Under the pieces are notes generated by a model that was not told where the DNA came from, ran no database searches, and saw only the letters and a list, made by a program, of their open reading frames with translations. A DNA stretch of 64,000 bases, taken from positions 186,001 to 250,000 of the forward strand of contig NZ_JAAIVF010000004.1 of NCBI RefSeq assembly GCF_029589495.1, given 5' to 3'. The position numbers and the translations under genes were made by a program. Of the stretch, positions 22,679 through 32,689 are shown in pieces (position 1 is the first letter of the stretch; every line of letters starts with the position of its first letter). This stretch comes from Speluncibacter jeojiensis (GTDB lineage Bacteria > Actinomycetota > Actinomycetes > Mycobacteriales > Mycobacteriaceae).

Positions 22679-24042
22679 GCTGGTTCGGTGACGCGGCCAA
22701 CGCGGTGAGGTCGGCGGTCGAGGGTGCGGTCGACAAGGTCGACGACCTCGGCCGCGAGATGGGGCTCGGGTCGCTGACCAGCCCGGTGGCCGACCTCGTC
22801 GACTCGAAGATCGATGCGTTGCGTGACGATCTGGACTCGATGGGATCAGCGAAGTACCCGGCGCTGGGTTTCGACCCCGCACCCGGCTCGGTGGGTGCCA
22901 TCGAGGCACTGTCGCAACAACTCTCGGGCGCGGCGGGCAAGCTGGTCGACGCGGGACGCGACATCAATCGGGTCGGACAGTCCGGCAGCATCTGGCAGGG
23001 ACAGGGCGCGGATGGCTTCCACGACAAGGTCGGCGAACTTTCCCCGCTGCTCGACCGAGCCAACCAGGCGCTGGGCAATGCTGCCCACTTGCTGGGTACC
23101 TGGTCGTCCGATCTCTCGTCGATGCAGACTACCGCCGCCGGCTACGAACGTCAGGCCGAAGCCGCGCGTCGCAACTTCGATACTGCCAAGGCGAATCCCG
23201 ACCTGCACCTGGCCAATCAGGTACTCGCCCGCGACGAGATCCCCGCAGCGCAGGCCCGGCTCGATGCCGCCGTGTCGAAGGTCATGCGCGCCAAGCAGGA
23301 ACTCGACGACATCATCGAGCAGGCCAAGCGACTACAGCGGCAGCACCGCGACCTCGCCGAGGACATCGCCAAGGCACTGCGGCAGGCCTCCGAGGATGCG
23401 CCGGCTGAGAGCGTATGGAACCACCTCGGCGACGGACTGGATGTCATCGGCAACGAACTCGAGAAAGCCGGCATCGGCGCATGGCATTTCACGCAGGCAA
23501 ACTGCCATATCATCGGCAACGTCGCAGATGTCTTCGGCGACGTCAGCGCAGTCCTCGGTCTGGTAGGCGCCGGTCTGGACATTTACGGACTGCCAGAACT
23601 CGGAGCACCGATCGGTATCGCTTCTGGTGCGGCATCAGCAACCGCACTCGTCGGACACTCATTGGCACGAACCGCGGGGGATAATTCCGTCACCGATGAA
23701 ACACTGTTTTTCGATGGCGTGGGTGCCGCGACTCTTGGACTTGGCAAGTTCCCGAAGTTGACCCAAGATGCCGCACAGGGCATCGGCGACACTCTCGGCA
23801 TCAACCTCCCCGCAATCCCCTTCCTTCAGAAATATGTTGGTGACGACCAGTCAACAACTACATTGTTTGACGACCTGAACAATTACTGGGTGCCGCACGA
23901 TCAAACAGCAACCGCGCTCGAATTCGTGTCAGCCGTACCTGGAATCAACCTCATTCTCCCTGGGATCAACTCGGCGCCAGGTCTACCGACAGCAATCTAC
24001 CAAGCAGTCCAACAGGGATGGAAGGAGGACCACGGAAACTAA
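22675..24042 (+). CDS. Putative type VII secreted effector (large WXG protein)
   Basis: 455 residues. The N-terminal 250 residues are long helices with a true W-x-G turn in SGSIWQGQGADGFHDKVGEL (near residue 105) and a coiled-coil-like stretch at 150-240 (many Ala/Gln/Arg heptads). The C-terminal 200 residues are Gly/Ala-rich and hydrophobic with no recognised toxin domain. Such large WXG proteins are usually polymorphic effectors. Base composition becomes clearly A+T-richer toward the 3' end, and the next genes could encode immunity or partner proteins. The toxin role is inference. Confidence 0.65.
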   Translation: MSWFGDAANAVRSAVEGAVDKVDDLGREMGLGSLTSPVADLVDSKIDALRDDLDSMGSAKYPALGFDPAPGSVGAIEALSQQLSGAAGKLVDAGRDINRVGQSGSIWQGQGADGFHDKVGELSPLLDRANQALGNAAHLLGTWSSDLSSMQTTAAGYERQAEAARRNFDTAKANPDLHLANQVLARDEIPAAQARLDAAVSKVMRAKQELDDIIEQAKRLQRQHRDLAEDIAKALRQASEDAPAESVWNHLGDGLDVIGNELEKAGIGAWHFTQANCHIIGNVADVFGDVSAVLGLVGAGLDIYGLPELGAPIGIASGAASATALVGHSLARTAGDNSVTDETLFFDGVGAATLGLGKFPKLTQDAAQGIGDTLGINLPAIPFLQKYVGDDQSTTTLFDDLNNYWVPHDQTATALEFVSAVPGINLILPGINSAPGLPTAIYQAVQQGWKEDHGN

Positions 24043-24632
24043 TGCACGCGCTCTCTATAGAATTCCCTCCAGAATTCCGAACGATTGATTTACTCAACCC
24101 GTCGACAAACCCACCTTCAACAAGTGCAGCACCCACCTTTAAAGAATTCCTACTGAATTCCGATATTCAGATGCTCGGCCATTTGACCTCACCAAAGTCA
24201 TCCGACGAAGGCGCCAGCATCCTACTGTCGGCAACAAAGTTGAATGATCAGTCAGGCCTAAGGCGCCCCACACCTGAGGCTGCTGCAGACGGCATCGCCG
24301 AGGCCATCCGCGCGCAGAATTCGAACATTGTTGTATGCAAGCACAAACTTGGCCATTCGGTCGCTGTCGCCTGCCTACGAAGCGGCCACTTCTCACTCCC
24401 GGCGCCTCGCGGCAAGGCACACAGCGGAAATCACGATGTGAACGTGCTGACATTGCAGCTTGTAATCCCGTTCCCAGACATAAGCGCCGTCGCGACATTG
24501 GACATGAGCACTCGAGGTGCCAGGCAAATATCAAAGTTCACAGAACTCACGTTAGAGATTGCAAACTCAATCCGGTTCAGTCCATCCGTTGAATCTGACG
24601 ATTGCGCTAATCAAAGGACCCCCCATGCATGA
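24042..24632 (+). CDS. Hypothetical protein downstream of the type VII effector
   Basis: 196 residues; the ATG overlaps the effector stop by one base (TAATG). No signal peptide or membrane helix. The C-terminal half alternates strand-like segments ending in a helix (ARQISKFTELTLEIANSIRF). This is the general layout of small cytosolic ESX-associated or immunity proteins, but I recognise no family. Tight coupling to the effector makes an immunity or chaperone role the simplest guess. The sequence is A+T-richer than the rest of the window, suggesting recent transfer. Confidence 0.6.
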   Translation: MHALSIEFPPEFRTIDLLNPSTNPPSTSAAPTFKEFLLNSDIQMLGHLTSPKSSDEGASILLSATKLNDQSGLRRPTPEAAADGIAEAIRAQNSNIVVCKHKLGHSVAVACLRSGHFSLPAPRGKAHSGNHDVNVLTLQLVIPFPDISAVATLDMSTRGARQISKFTELTLEIANSIRFSPSVESDDCANQRTPHA

Positions 24633-24966
24633 TTTGGCAAGTTCCGGATTTCAATCGAACTCCACCGTCGCATATGTCATAATAGCTGTCTCATTCTTCG
24701 TTCTGATTCCGATACTTATCTCACTGGCTCGCGACGCACGCAACCGCCGTCGCCTTCGTAGCCAACCACCAGAGGTTCAAGCAGCACGCATCCATGCCAC
24801 CTTTGACGGTCGAAACCAAGTCGCTGTCACCGTTTGCTCCACCTCTTTCACCCGAGACCAGATTCTATGGTTCGCTCAGCAGCACGGATACGTTTATGAA
24901 TCCGACTATGTCTCACGCTACACTCCGCGCGAAATGCGGTTCGTCAAATCTCCTAATACCCCCTAG
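24625..24966 (+). CDS. Small single-helix membrane protein, tandem paralogue 1
   Basis: 113 residues. ATG 24625 follows AAAGGA and overlaps the end of the previous gene. One membrane helix (about residues 15-36) is followed by a basic stretch and a small cytosolic domain with the pattern FTRDQILWFAQQHGYVYESDY. The same helix-plus-domain plan and the TRDQ...GY-x-Y motif recur in the next two genes. No database family is known to me. A+T-rich relative to its surroundings. Confidence 0.6.
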   Translation: MHDLASSGFQSNSTVAYVIIAVSFFVLIPILISLARDARNRRRLRSQPPEVQAARIHATFDGRNQVAVTVCSTSFTRDQILWFAQQHGYVYESDYVSRYTPREMRFVKSPNTP

Positions 24967-25076
24967 CCCATCATGTGGCGCAAATATCTGAACACGCCCG
25001 TCACGTCCACAGATCACCTGCGCAATAATCCAACTGCACTGACGGGTGGTTCGAATAACTAAGACATGGGAAGTCA

Positions 25077-25460
25077 ATGCATAGTTTGCCAAGCGTCCTG
25101 GCTATGACTACCGCAGTCGCCAGCAGCCCCAACCATTCGAGCAGACCGCAGTCCGCGCTTCTTATATTCATGTTGATCGTCTGCCTACCCGCAATGTTCT
25201 ACTACTTCGGAATCAGGGGAGCACGGGCCCGCAGGAAGATTGCCCGGAGCACTTCACTCGACGACCAGATTCAACGGTTCGAATCGATTCTCACCGGGTC
25301 CATCGCAGTCGAGTTCAACCGGGCAGAGACGCGCCTAACGAGGGATCAGCTCGAGCAAATTGCCCGCCGCAACGGTTACACATACTCGCGAAGATACATG
25401 TACGACAAGTACGGCCCCTGGCGATGGGTCTACCGACGCCTGAACGAGCAGGGCATCTGA
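25077..25460 (+). CDS. Small single-helix membrane protein, tandem paralogue 2
   Basis: 127 residues from ATG 25077 (GGGAAG upstream). An N-terminal ~25 residue stretch precedes one membrane helix (about 27-46). Then come an Arg-rich linker and LTRDQLEQIARRNGYTYSRRY, the closest match to the equivalent segment of paralogue 1. It ends with an aromatic/basic tail (GPWRWVYRRLNEQ). It is separated from paralogue 1 by a 110-base gap with no gene. Function unknown; it could be a membrane immunity protein for the upstream effector. Confidence 0.6.
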   Translation: MHSLPSVLAMTTAVASSPNHSSRPQSALLIFMLIVCLPAMFYYFGIRGARARRKIARSTSLDDQIQRFESILTGSIAVEFNRAETRLTRDQLEQIARRNGYTYSRRYMYDKYGPWRWVYRRLNEQGI

Positions 25461-25461
25461 C

Positions 25462-25887
25462 ATGACCCTGACCCTTGTCGCCGAAACCGCTGGAACCCAC
25501 AAAACCGACCCAGTCGCCCTTGCGCTACTACCTGCGGTCCTGATCTTAGGGCCGTACATCCTCTACCGATTCCATCTCAAGCCCTACTTTCACCGACTGC
25601 GTCATTCCTGGAAGACACCACTGGAAACGCAGAGAATTGAGGTCACTCAAGAATTCCAGCGCGGACTGTACACCGTCGGGGTCGACAGGGTTGCCGTGAG
25701 AATACCAGCCAGCGAGCTCAAGCAGATTGCTCATCAGCACGGATACCGATATTCAATGACACTCCCCGACCCCGTCAACAACTCTGCAATCTCATACTTC
25801 CACAGACTCGGCGCAGACGGAAACACCATGTCGCCCCCGCCCGACCGTCGTCCCGGCGCTCACCGAGCCAAGCGTCGCACCAATTGA
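25462..25887 (+). CDS. Small single-helix membrane protein, tandem paralogue 3
   Basis: 141 residues, starting one base after paralogue 2. One membrane helix (about 18-36), then a basic linker and the shared motif in the form IPASELKQIAHQHGYRYSM. The C-terminal 40 residues are Pro/Arg-rich and differ from the other two copies. The three copies share layout more than exact sequence, so the duplication is old or fast-evolving. This is the last gene of the plus-strand accessory block; the AraC gene converges on it 13 bases later. Confidence 0.6.
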   Translation: MTLTLVAETAGTHKTDPVALALLPAVLILGPYILYRFHLKPYFHRLRHSWKTPLETQRIEVTQEFQRGLYTVGVDRVAVRIPASELKQIAHQHGYRYSMTLPDPVNNSAISYFHRLGADGNTMSPPPDRRPGAHRAKRRTN

Positions 25888-25899
25888 CGACCACCACAT

Positions 25900-26703
25900 T
25901 CACTCCCCCAACCCCCGCACATACCGCACCGGCGGAACCCCCACGGCGGCAGTGAAATCGCGGGTGAAGTGCGGTTGGTCGTACCAGCCGAGCGTGACAG
26001 CCAATTCGGCGATATCGCAGCCCGGGTCGCGTTGCAGCGCATCCATCGCGTCCAGCAGCCGATAGCGCCGGATGAGCCAACTGGCGGTGATCCCCGTATA
26101 GCGGCGCAGCAGCCGCTGCAGCGACCGGTCCGTCAGCCCGTGCCGTCGCGCCACCGCGGCCGCCCGGATGAGTGTGCGGTCGCCGGCCACGTCGTCGACG
26201 ACCTCACGCAGCAGCGCATAGTCGCGGTCCTCCACCTCGGGCAGCCACCGCGACAGCCGCTCGTCGGCCAGTCGCGCGCGTGCCTCGTCCGTCTCCAACC
26301 CCAGCACCCCGTCGCGCAGATCCGCGGCACCGGCGCGCAACTCGGTAAGCGACTCCACCCGATCCGTGAACCGATCCGCCGCGACCCCGGTGAGCGCGGT
26401 GAATCCGCCGGGCCGGAACTTGACGCCCAGCACCCGACCCCGCCCCGCCAGTTCGATGTCGAACCGCCGAGTGATCACCCCGTGCACCAGCACGGACGGC
26501 AGCGGATGACCGTGCCGCGCAGCCTGATCGCCCTCCTCGATCGACAGGTGCACGGCCGGGTGCGACAGCACCGACGACGTCTCGCGCCGAGGGCTGTCCA
26601 GCGCCCACCGGATCGTCCAGTAGTACTCGATGTACGGCGCCAACTCCGCCGCCACGTCCACCCTGCCCAACTCGTACACGGTGCCGACCTGCGCGGGCCG
26701 CAT
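25900..26703 (-). CDS. AraC family transcriptional regulator
   Basis: About 267 residues. The C-terminal third holds the two helix-turn-helix units of AraC proteins (AAVARRHGLTDRSLQRLLRRYTG and IAELAVTLGWYDQPHFTRDF). The N-terminal domain has the DUF6597-like pattern LAPYIEYYWTIRW and LHPA-type strands. It probably senses a small ligand. ATG 26703 follows a GGGGA site; a GTG at 26751 would add 16 residues. It is divergent from the VOC gene 75 bases away, which is a likely target. Confidence 0.88.
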   Translation of the reverse strand: MRPAQVGTVYELGRVDVAAELAPYIEYYWTIRWALDSPRRETSSVLSHPAVHLSIEEGDQAARHGHPLPSVLVHGVITRRFDIELAGRGRVLGVKFRPGGFTALTGVAADRFTDRVESLTELRAGAADLRDGVLGLETDEARARLADERLSRWLPEVEDRDYALLREVVDDVAGDRTLIRAAAVARRHGLTDRSLQRLLRRYTGITASWLIRRYRLLDAMDALQRDPGCDIAELAVTLGWYDQPHFTRDFTAAVGVPPVRYVRGLGE

Positions 26704-26777
26704 GATTCCCCGCGCCCCCGCGGCGCCTGTCGCATCTGTCCAAGACCGCACGCCCCCAGTCTAGGCAAGGTGAACAC

Positions 26778-27290
26778 ATGAGCGAATCCATTCAACCCAT
26801 TCCGCCCGGCTACACCACCATCACCCCGTTCCTCGTCGTCGACGGTGCCGCCGCGGCGATCGAGTTCTACACGACGGTGTTCGGCGCGACCGTCGCCTCC
26901 CGCAACGATCTGCCCGACGGGCGCGTCGCGCACGCCGATCTCGACTTCGGCAACGGCCACCTGCAACTGTCCGACCCCTCCCCGGAGTCGAACCTGGTCG
27001 CACCGGATCCGGCTGCGACGGTGAATCATTCGTACGCGCTCTACTGCGCGGACGTCGACGCGACCTGGCACGCCGCCGTCGCCGCCGGCGCCACCGCCTA
27101 CGAGGAACCCGCCACGTTCGTCACCGGCGACCGGTTCGGCGCGGTCATGGACCCGTTCGGGCACCGGTGGGCGATCCTGACGAAGGTCGAGGACGTCTCC
27201 GAGGAGGAGGCGCAGCGGCGGGTCGACGCGTGGCTGGCCGAGCAGTCAGCGACCGCGGATGATCCTGCGCAGCTTGCCGATTCGCGCTGA
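26778..27290 (+). CDS. VOC family (PhnB/glyoxalase-like) protein
   Basis: 170 residues preceded by an AAGGTG ribosome site. PhnB-type vicinal-oxygen-chelate fold: [23 protein letters not shown] at the start, [15 protein letters not shown] in the middle, and [17 protein letters not shown] at the end. PhnB-like members often lack some metal ligands and have no settled reaction. It could be a resistance or stress protein controlled by the divergent AraC gene. Its 3' end overlaps the convergent rarA gene by 45 bases. Confidence 0.85.
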   Translation: MSESIQPIPPGYTTITPFLVVDGAAAAIEFYTTVFGATVASRNDLPDGRVAHADLDFGNGHLQLSDPSPESNLVAPDPAATVNHSYALYCADVDATWHAAVAAGATAYEEPATFVTGDRFGAVMDPFGHRWAILTKVEDVSEEEAQRRVDAWLAEQSATADDPAQLADSR

Positions 27291-28598
27291 GATCTCCCGC
27301 TCGGCCCCGCGAGCGGTCGGCTCGTAGTAGTCGACGCCGACCAGCTCGTCCGGCGGATACTGCTGGGCGAGCACACCGTCCGGATGGTCGTGCGGGTAGC
27401 GATAGCCGACGGCGTTGCCGAGCTTCTTCGCGCCCGAGTAGTGGCCGTCGCGCAGGTGCGGCGGCACCAGCCCGGCCTTGCCGCCCGCTATGTCGGCGGT
27501 GGCCTTGCCGATCGCCGCGGCGACCGCACCCGACTTCGGGGCGGTCGCCAGGTGGATGGTCGCGTGGGTGAGGGTCAACTGCGCCTCGGGCATGCCGATC
27601 AGCTGCACCGCCTGCGCGGCGGCGACCGCCACCTGCAGCGCGGTCGGGTCGGCCATGCCGATGTCTTCGCTCGCGGCGATGATCAGCCGCCGCGCGATGA
27701 ACCGCGGATCCTCCCCCGCGCTGAGCATCCGAGCCAGATAGTGCAGTGCCGCATCGACATCCGAGCCGCGGATCGATTTGATGAACGCGCTGACCACGTC
27801 GTAGTGCTGATCGCCGTCGCGGTCGTAACGCACGGCGGCCTTGTCCATCGTCGACTCGACCACCTGCAGCGTGATCTCGGCGCGATCGTCCCCGGCCAGG
27901 TCGGCGGAGCTTTCCGCGGCGGCCTCGAGCGCGGTCAGCGCCCGGCGCGCATCGCCGCCGGCGAGCTTGACCAGTTGCTCCATCGCCTCGTCGTCGACGT
28001 CGACCGTCCCGGCCAGCCCGCGCTCGTCGGTGACCGCACGTCGCAGCAGCACACCGATGTCGTCGGCCGTGAGCGGCTGCAGTTGCAGCACCAACGAACG
28101 CGACAGCAGCGGGGCGACCACCGAGAACGACGGATTCTCGGTGGTGGCGGCGACGAGCAGCACGATCCTGTTCTCGACCGCCGCGAGCAGCGCGTCCTGC
28201 TGGGTTTTCGAGAACCGGTGCACCTCGTCGATGAACAGCACCGTCTGCTCGCCGCCGACCAACCGCCGGCGCGCCATGTCGATGACGGCGCGCACCTCCT
28301 TGACCCCGGCCGACAGCGCGGACAGCGCCTCGAAGCGACGTCCGGTGGTCGACGAGATCAGCGAGGCGAGGGTGGTCTTGCCGGTGCCGGGCGGGCCGTA
28401 GAGGATCACCGACGTCGCACCGGAGCCCTCGACGAGCCTGCGCAGCGGCGTGCCCGGGCCGAGCAGGTGCGACTGGCCCAGCACCTCGTCGAGGCCGGTC
28501 GGACGCATCCGCACGGCCAGCGGCGCACCCACGGCAACCGCCTCGGGCTTGCCGGACGACGGCCCGTCGAGCGCCGCGTCGAACAGATCGAACTCCAC
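27246..28598 (-). CDS. rarA: Replication-associated recombination protein RarA (MgsA)
   Basis: 450 residues from GTG 28598. AAA+ ATPase of the clamp-loader clade: Walker [10 protein letters not shown] near residue 68, Walker [11 protein letters not shown] near 126, sensor 1 ATTENPSF, then the RarA C-terminal domain with [21 protein letters not shown] and [11 protein letters not shown]. It acts at stalled forks with SSB. A CTG that overlaps the upstream stop is another conceivable start. Position matches Rv2559c, between alaS and aspS. Confidence 0.95.
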   Translation of the reverse strand: MEFDLFDAALDGPSSGKPEAVAVGAPLAVRMRPTGLDEVLGQSHLLGPGTPLRRLVEGSGATSVILYGPPGTGKTTLASLISSTTGRRFEALSALSAGVKEVRAVIDMARRRLVGGEQTVLFIDEVHRFSKTQQDALLAAVENRIVLLVAATTENPSFSVVAPLLSRSLVLQLQPLTADDIGVLLRRAVTDERGLAGTVDVDDEAMEQLVKLAGGDARRALTALEAAAESSADLAGDDRAEITLQVVESTMDKAAVRYDRDGDQHYDVVSAFIKSIRGSDVDAALHYLARMLSAGEDPRFIARRLIIAASEDIGMADPTALQVAVAAAQAVQLIGMPEAQLTLTHATIHLATAPKSGAVAAAIGKATADIAGGKAGLVPPHLRDGHYSGAKKLGNAVGYRYPHDHPDGVLAQQYPPDELVGVDYYEPTARGAEREISARIGKLRRIIRGR

Positions 28599-28606
28599 CG
28601 GCGCGG

Positions 28607-29764
28607 TCAGATCCCGTTCGCCAGCGCCGCGGCCACCTCGCGCGCGTGGTCGGCGATCTCGGTGACGCCGAGGGTCTCGGCGAACTCGGCGAGCCCCTGC
28701 CACCGCTGGCGCAGCGCCGCGCCACGCGGCGACGCGAGCTCGTGCTGGCCGGCGATCGTCATGCGGATCTCGTCGTCCGGCAGGTACAGGTAGGTGCTCA
28801 GCCACACCCAGATCAGTTGCGCCTCGAGGATCCGGGCATACAGTGCGGAGTCGTCGCGCAGTTGCGACCAGATCCCGACGACCTCGGCGCGCCAGGCCTC
28901 GATCATCGACAGCGCCTGGTCGCGGTTCAGGTCGATGGTGCACAGGCAACCGGGGAACGGCACCAGCGCGTAGGCGATGTCGAGCGTGGCGTCGCGGAAC
29001 CCGCCGAACTCGTAGTCGAGAAAGCGCACCCCGGAGCCATTGACGAGGATGTTGTCCGGGCACAGGTCGGCCGGGCTGAATGCGCGGTAACCGCCGGCGC
29101 CGAACAGGTGCTGGGCCTCGGTCACCAGCCCGACCACCGCCTCCGACGGGGTGACGCCGAGCAACTCGCCCAGCAGCCCCGGGACCTGTTCGATCGCGGC
29201 GTGCACCTGCTCGGCCATCGGGTCGGCGGCGTGCGTGCCGCCGGCGCGGCGCATCAGCGCGGCGAAGTCGTCCTCACGGCCGAAGGTGGCGGCGTGCATC
29301 CGGCCGAGCGCCTGCGCCATCGCCATCAGCGAATGGGTGACCTCGGCCTCGTCCTTGTTGGCCAGCAGCTCACCCATCGCCGGCGCGTCGCCGAGGTCGG
29401 TGAGCACCAGCAGCCGCTCGTCGAGGTCGTGCGCGATCAGCTCGGGGCCGGGCCGCGTGTCGGCGGTCAGCGAGTTCGCGAACTGGTACGACACCGCCTC
29501 CCGCCGGAACGCCTGGTCGAGATCGCCGCTCGCGTCGAGTACCTGCTTGAGCACCAGTGTGCGCGGCAGCGAGAAGGGGTTCTCGGCGACGCGGACCCGC
29601 ACCACCGTGGCCGCACCGCTGCCGCCGAGGTCGACCGGGTCGACGAGGGTCACGGTGGCACCCGTTCGCCGCGTCAGCAGCCGCTCTGCGGCGGCCACAA
29701 CGTCGGACACCGGATGCTCCCCGTGGTCGGAAATCGTCTCTGTCAATATCGCGGTCATCACCAT
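28607..29764 (-). CDS. Phosphotransferase (APH-like fold) with altered catalytic loop
   Basis: 385 residues. Aminoglycoside-phosphotransferase/choline-kinase-like protein: the nucleotide-binding lobe has RTLVLKQV, then AMGELL and LGRMHAATF. The catalytic loop reads [10 protein letters not shown], where the family usually has HGD-x4-N, so the His is replaced while Asp and Asn remain. The metal-binding segment is FLDYEFGG in place of DFD/DFG. Such changes suggest altered or lost kinase activity. No resistance phenotype should be inferred. The stop lies nine bases before the rarA start, so the two are probably one operon. Confidence 0.75.
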   Translation of the reverse strand: MVMTAILTETISDHGEHPVSDVVAAAERLLTRRTGATVTLVDPVDLGGSGAATVVRVRVAENPFSLPRTLVLKQVLDASGDLDQAFRREAVSYQFANSLTADTRPGPELIAHDLDERLLVLTDLGDAPAMGELLANKDEAEVTHSLMAMAQALGRMHAATFGREDDFAALMRRAGGTHAADPMAEQVHAAIEQVPGLLGELLGVTPSEAVVGLVTEAQHLFGAGGYRAFSPADLCPDNILVNGSGVRFLDYEFGGFRDATLDIAYALVPFPGCLCTIDLNRDQALSMIEAWRAEVVGIWSQLRDDSALYARILEAQLIWVWLSTYLYLPDDEIRMTIAGQHELASPRGAALRQRWQGLAEFAETLGVTEIADHAREVAAALANGI

Positions 29765-29880
29765 TCAACCTACCCGGTACGGCCGACAAAAGGGTGCCGT
29801 ACACAGACGCAGCCCAGCGTACGCGAGCGCTGTTGCGGCGTTCGGCGATCGCGGCCGAGTGCCACGATGACGCAGGTGGA

Positions 29881-30852
29881 TCACCCCATCCAGGGATAAC
29901 GGAACCGCGCCGAATCGCGGTCGGTCAGCCGGCGCGAGAACTTCCGCGGCCACGTCTCCGGTCGCGCCAGCAGCACGACCACCCCGGCGATGACAATGCC
30001 GGTCAGGTTCACCGCGAGCTGCCCCATCGACCGGAAGGCGATCGCCCACTCCCCGACCGACGCTGCGACCACCGCGAACCCGGCCGCGGGGATCGTCGTC
30101 ACCGAGATGAACACGCCGATCAACGCGGCCGACTTCGCCGACACCAGCGACAGCATGCCCGCGGCGCCGGCGAGCAACGCGACGACGAACGACGCGGCGC
30201 CGACCTCGTAGATGAAGTCGACCTGGTGCAGGTTCTCGATCCGCGTCTGCGTCACCCAGCCGAGCAGCCGCCCCAGGAAGGTCGCGAATCCGGTGATGAT
30301 CATCGCGACCGGGAACCCGACGATCAGTGGCAGCAGCGAGCGGCGCACGTGCCGGCGGCTGCGGCGCACCAGCGCGACCGCGAGCGCGGACAATGGACCG
30401 AACTCGGGGCCGACGACCATCGCGCCGACGATCGTCACCGGCGAGTCGGTGACGACGCCGACCGCGGCAATCAGGCACGCGATCGTCAGGAACGCCAGGA
30501 AGGTCGCGTTCAGCGTCGACTCTTCCTTGGTGTGAGCCATCAACTGGTCCCACACGACCGCGTCGTCGGGGTCACCGACCGCATCCTTCGCGGCCCTGTC
30601 GGCGGTGTCCGAGAGCACCGTGTCGAGCGGTTCGAGGGTGATCGCGCCAGTGTGGCGCAGGCCCATCGACTCGAGCGCGTCGAGTAGCTCGTTGGCCGAT
30701 TCGCGGACCACGTCCGCCTCGACGCAGTCGCCGGCCGGCTTGGCCGCGACGCCGCGCAGCACCACCACGTGGGTGGCGCCGACGGCGTCGTCGAGCAGTT
30801 CGGCGACCGCGTCGGTGCGTTCGGCCGGGCAGATCACCCGCAGGTGAAGCAC
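29881..30852 (-). CDS. DUF389 family membrane protein
   Basis: 323 residues from GTG 30852. An N-terminal ~100-residue ACT-like cytosolic domain (LHLRVICPAERTDAVAELL) is followed by six hydrophobic helices carrying the DUF389 signature TDSPVTIVGAMVVGPEFGPLSALAVALV. The family is found across bacteria and has no established function; a transport or sensing role is guessed from the topology. It begins seven bases after the aspS stop and so probably shares its transcript. Confidence 0.88.
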   Translation of the reverse strand: MLHLRVICPAERTDAVAELLDDAVGATHVVVLRGVAAKPAGDCVEADVVRESANELLDALESMGLRHTGAITLEPLDTVLSDTADRAAKDAVGDPDDAVVWDQLMAHTKEESTLNATFLAFLTIACLIAAVGVVTDSPVTIVGAMVVGPEFGPLSALAVALVRRSRRHVRRSLLPLIVGFPVAMIITGFATFLGRLLGWVTQTRIENLHQVDFIYEVGAASFVVALLAGAAGMLSLVSAKSAALIGVFISVTTIPAAGFAVVAASVGEWAIAFRSMGQLAVNLTGIVIAGVVVLLARPETWPRKFSRRLTDRDSARFRYPWMG

Positions 30853-30859
30853 TGGAGCG

Positions 30860-32689
30860 CTACTCGGCCTTGTCCCCGGCGGGCTTGTCTGCAGCAGCCT
30901 TGTCCCCGGTGGCCTTTGCACCGCGCGACTCGTCGGGCTTCGCGTCGATGCCCGATTCCTTGCGCTGCTGCGCGGTGATCGGCGCGGGCGCGTCGGTGAG
31001 CGGGTCGACGCCGCCGCCCGACTTCGGGAACGCGATGACCTCGCGGATCGAGTCCATCCCGGCGAGCAGCGCGGTGATGCGGTCCCAGCCGAACGCGATG
31101 CCGCCATGCGGCGGTGCGCCGTAGGAGAACGCGTCGATGAGGAAGCCGAACTTCTCCTCGGCCTCCTCGTGGCCGATGCCCATCACCTTGAACACCCGCT
31201 CCTGGATGTCCTTGCGGTGGATACGGATCGAGCCGCCGCCGATCTCGTTGCCGTTGCAGACGATGTCGTAGGCGTAGGCCAGCGCCGAGCCCGGGTCGGT
31301 GTCGAAAGTGTCGATCGAGTCCGGCTTGGGCGAGGTGAACGCGTGGTGCACCGCGGTCCAGGCGCTGTAGCCGAGCGCGACGTCGCCGGCCTCGACGGCC
31401 TCCTCGACGGGCTCGAACATCGGCGCGTCGACGACCCACAGGAACGCCCACGCGTTCGGGTCGATCAGGTCCTGCTTGCGGGCGATCTCGCCGCGGGCCG
31501 CGCCGAGCAGCGCACGCGAGGACTTGACGCCGCCGGCCGCGAAGAACACGCAGTCGCCGGGCTTCGCGCCGACGTGCGCGGCCAGGCCGTCACGCTCGGC
31601 GTCGGAGATGTTCTTGGCGACCGGACCGGTCAGCGTGCCGTCCTCGCCGACGAGCACGTACGCGAGGCCCTTCGCGCCGCGCTGCTTGGCCCACTCCTGC
31701 CACGCATCGAGCTGACGACGCGGCTGCGAGGCCCCGCCCGGCATGACGACCGCGCCGACGTACGGCGCCTTGAACACACGGAACGGGGTGTCGGCGAAGT
31801 AGTCGGTGCACTCGACGAGTTCGAGTTCGAAGCGCAGGTCCGGCTTGTCGGAGCCGTAGCGGCGCATCGCCTCGGCGTAGGTCATCCGCGGGATCGGGGT
31901 GGTGATGTCGTGGCCGATCAGCTTCCACAGCGCCACCAGGATCTGCTCGGCCAGCGCAATGACGTCGTCCTGCTCAACGAAGCTCATCTCGATGTCGAGC
32001 TGGGTGAACTCGGGCTGCCGGTCGGCGCGGAAGTCCTCGTCGCGGTAGCAGCGGGCGATCTGGTAGTACCGCTCCATGCCGGCGACCATCAGCAGCTGCT
32101 TGAACAGCTGCGGCGACTGCGGCAGCGCATAGAACGAGCCGGGCTGCAGCCGGGCGGGGACCAGGAAGTCGCGGGCACCCTCGGGGGTGGAGCGGGTCAT
32201 CGTCGGCGTCTCGATCTCGACGAAGTCGTGCCGGGCGAGCACCTCGCGGGCCGCGGCGTTGACCTTCGAGCGCAGCCGGATCGCGTTGCCGGGACCCTCG
32301 CGGCGCAGGTCCAGGTAGCGGTACTTCAGCCGCGCCTCCTCGCCGGGGGTGTCGTCGAGCTGGAACGGCAGCGGAGCGGCCTCGGAGAGCACCTCGAGGT
32401 CGGTGACGTTGACCTCGATCTCGCCGGTGGGGATGTCCTTGTTGGCGTTGCCCTCCGGGCGCACCTCGACGCGACCGGTGACCTTGACGCAGAACTCGGC
32501 GCGCAGCCGGTGGGACTGCTCGGCGGCGGGGCCCTCGCGGAAGACGACCTGGGCCACGCCCGACGCGTCGCGCAGATCGATGAAGATCACCCCACCGTGG
32601 TCGCGTCGACGCGCCACCCAGCCGGTGAGCGTGACGGTCTGGTCTGCGTGCTCGGCTCGCAGGGATCCGGCCTGGTGGGTGCGCAGCAC
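30860..32689 (-). CDS. aspS: Aspartyl-tRNA synthetase (probably non-discriminating Asp/Asn)
   Basis: 609 residues. Class IIb synthetase with an N-terminal OB anticodon domain ([21 protein letters not shown]), motif 2 ([22 protein letters not shown]), the bacterial GAD insert, and motif 3 ([16 protein letters not shown]). A ~40-residue Lys/Ala/Asp-rich tail ends the protein. GTG 32689 has an AAAGGA site. Whether it also charges tRNA-Asn depends on a GatCAB system not visible here; that is known for many actinobacteria. Confidence 0.96.
   Translation of the reverse strand: MLRTHQAGSLRAEHADQTVTLTGWVARRRDHGGVIFIDLRDASGVAQVVFREGPAAEQSHRLRAEFCVKVTGRVEVRPEGNANKDIPTGEIEVNVTDLEVLSEAAPLPFQLDDTPGEEARLKYRYLDLRREGPGNAIRLRSKVNAAAREVLARHDFVEIETPTMTRSTPEGARDFLVPARLQPGSFYALPQSPQLFKQLLMVAGMERYYQIARCYRDEDFRADRQPEFTQLDIEMSFVEQDDVIALAEQILVALWKLIGHDITTPIPRMTYAEAMRRYGSDKPDLRFELELVECTDYFADTPFRVFKAPYVGAVVMPGGASQPRRQLDAWQEWAKQRGAKGLAYVLVGEDGTLTGPVAKNISDAERDGLAAHVGAKPGDCVFFAAGGVKSSRALLGAARGEIARKQDLIDPNAWAFLWVVDAPMFEPVEEAVEAGDVALGYSAWTAVHHAFTSPKPDSIDTFDTDPGSALAYAYDIVCNGNEIGGGSIRIHRKDIQERVFKVMGIGHEEAEEKFGFLIDAFSYGAPPHGGIAFGWDRITALLAGMDSIREVIAFPKSGGGVDPLTDAPAPITAQQRKESGIDAKPDESRGAKATGDKAAADKPAGDKAE

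Noticed and set aside
25969..26781. Plus-strand open frame opposite the AraC gene
   Set aside because: The minus strand encodes an unmistakable AraC protein; this frame has no motif.
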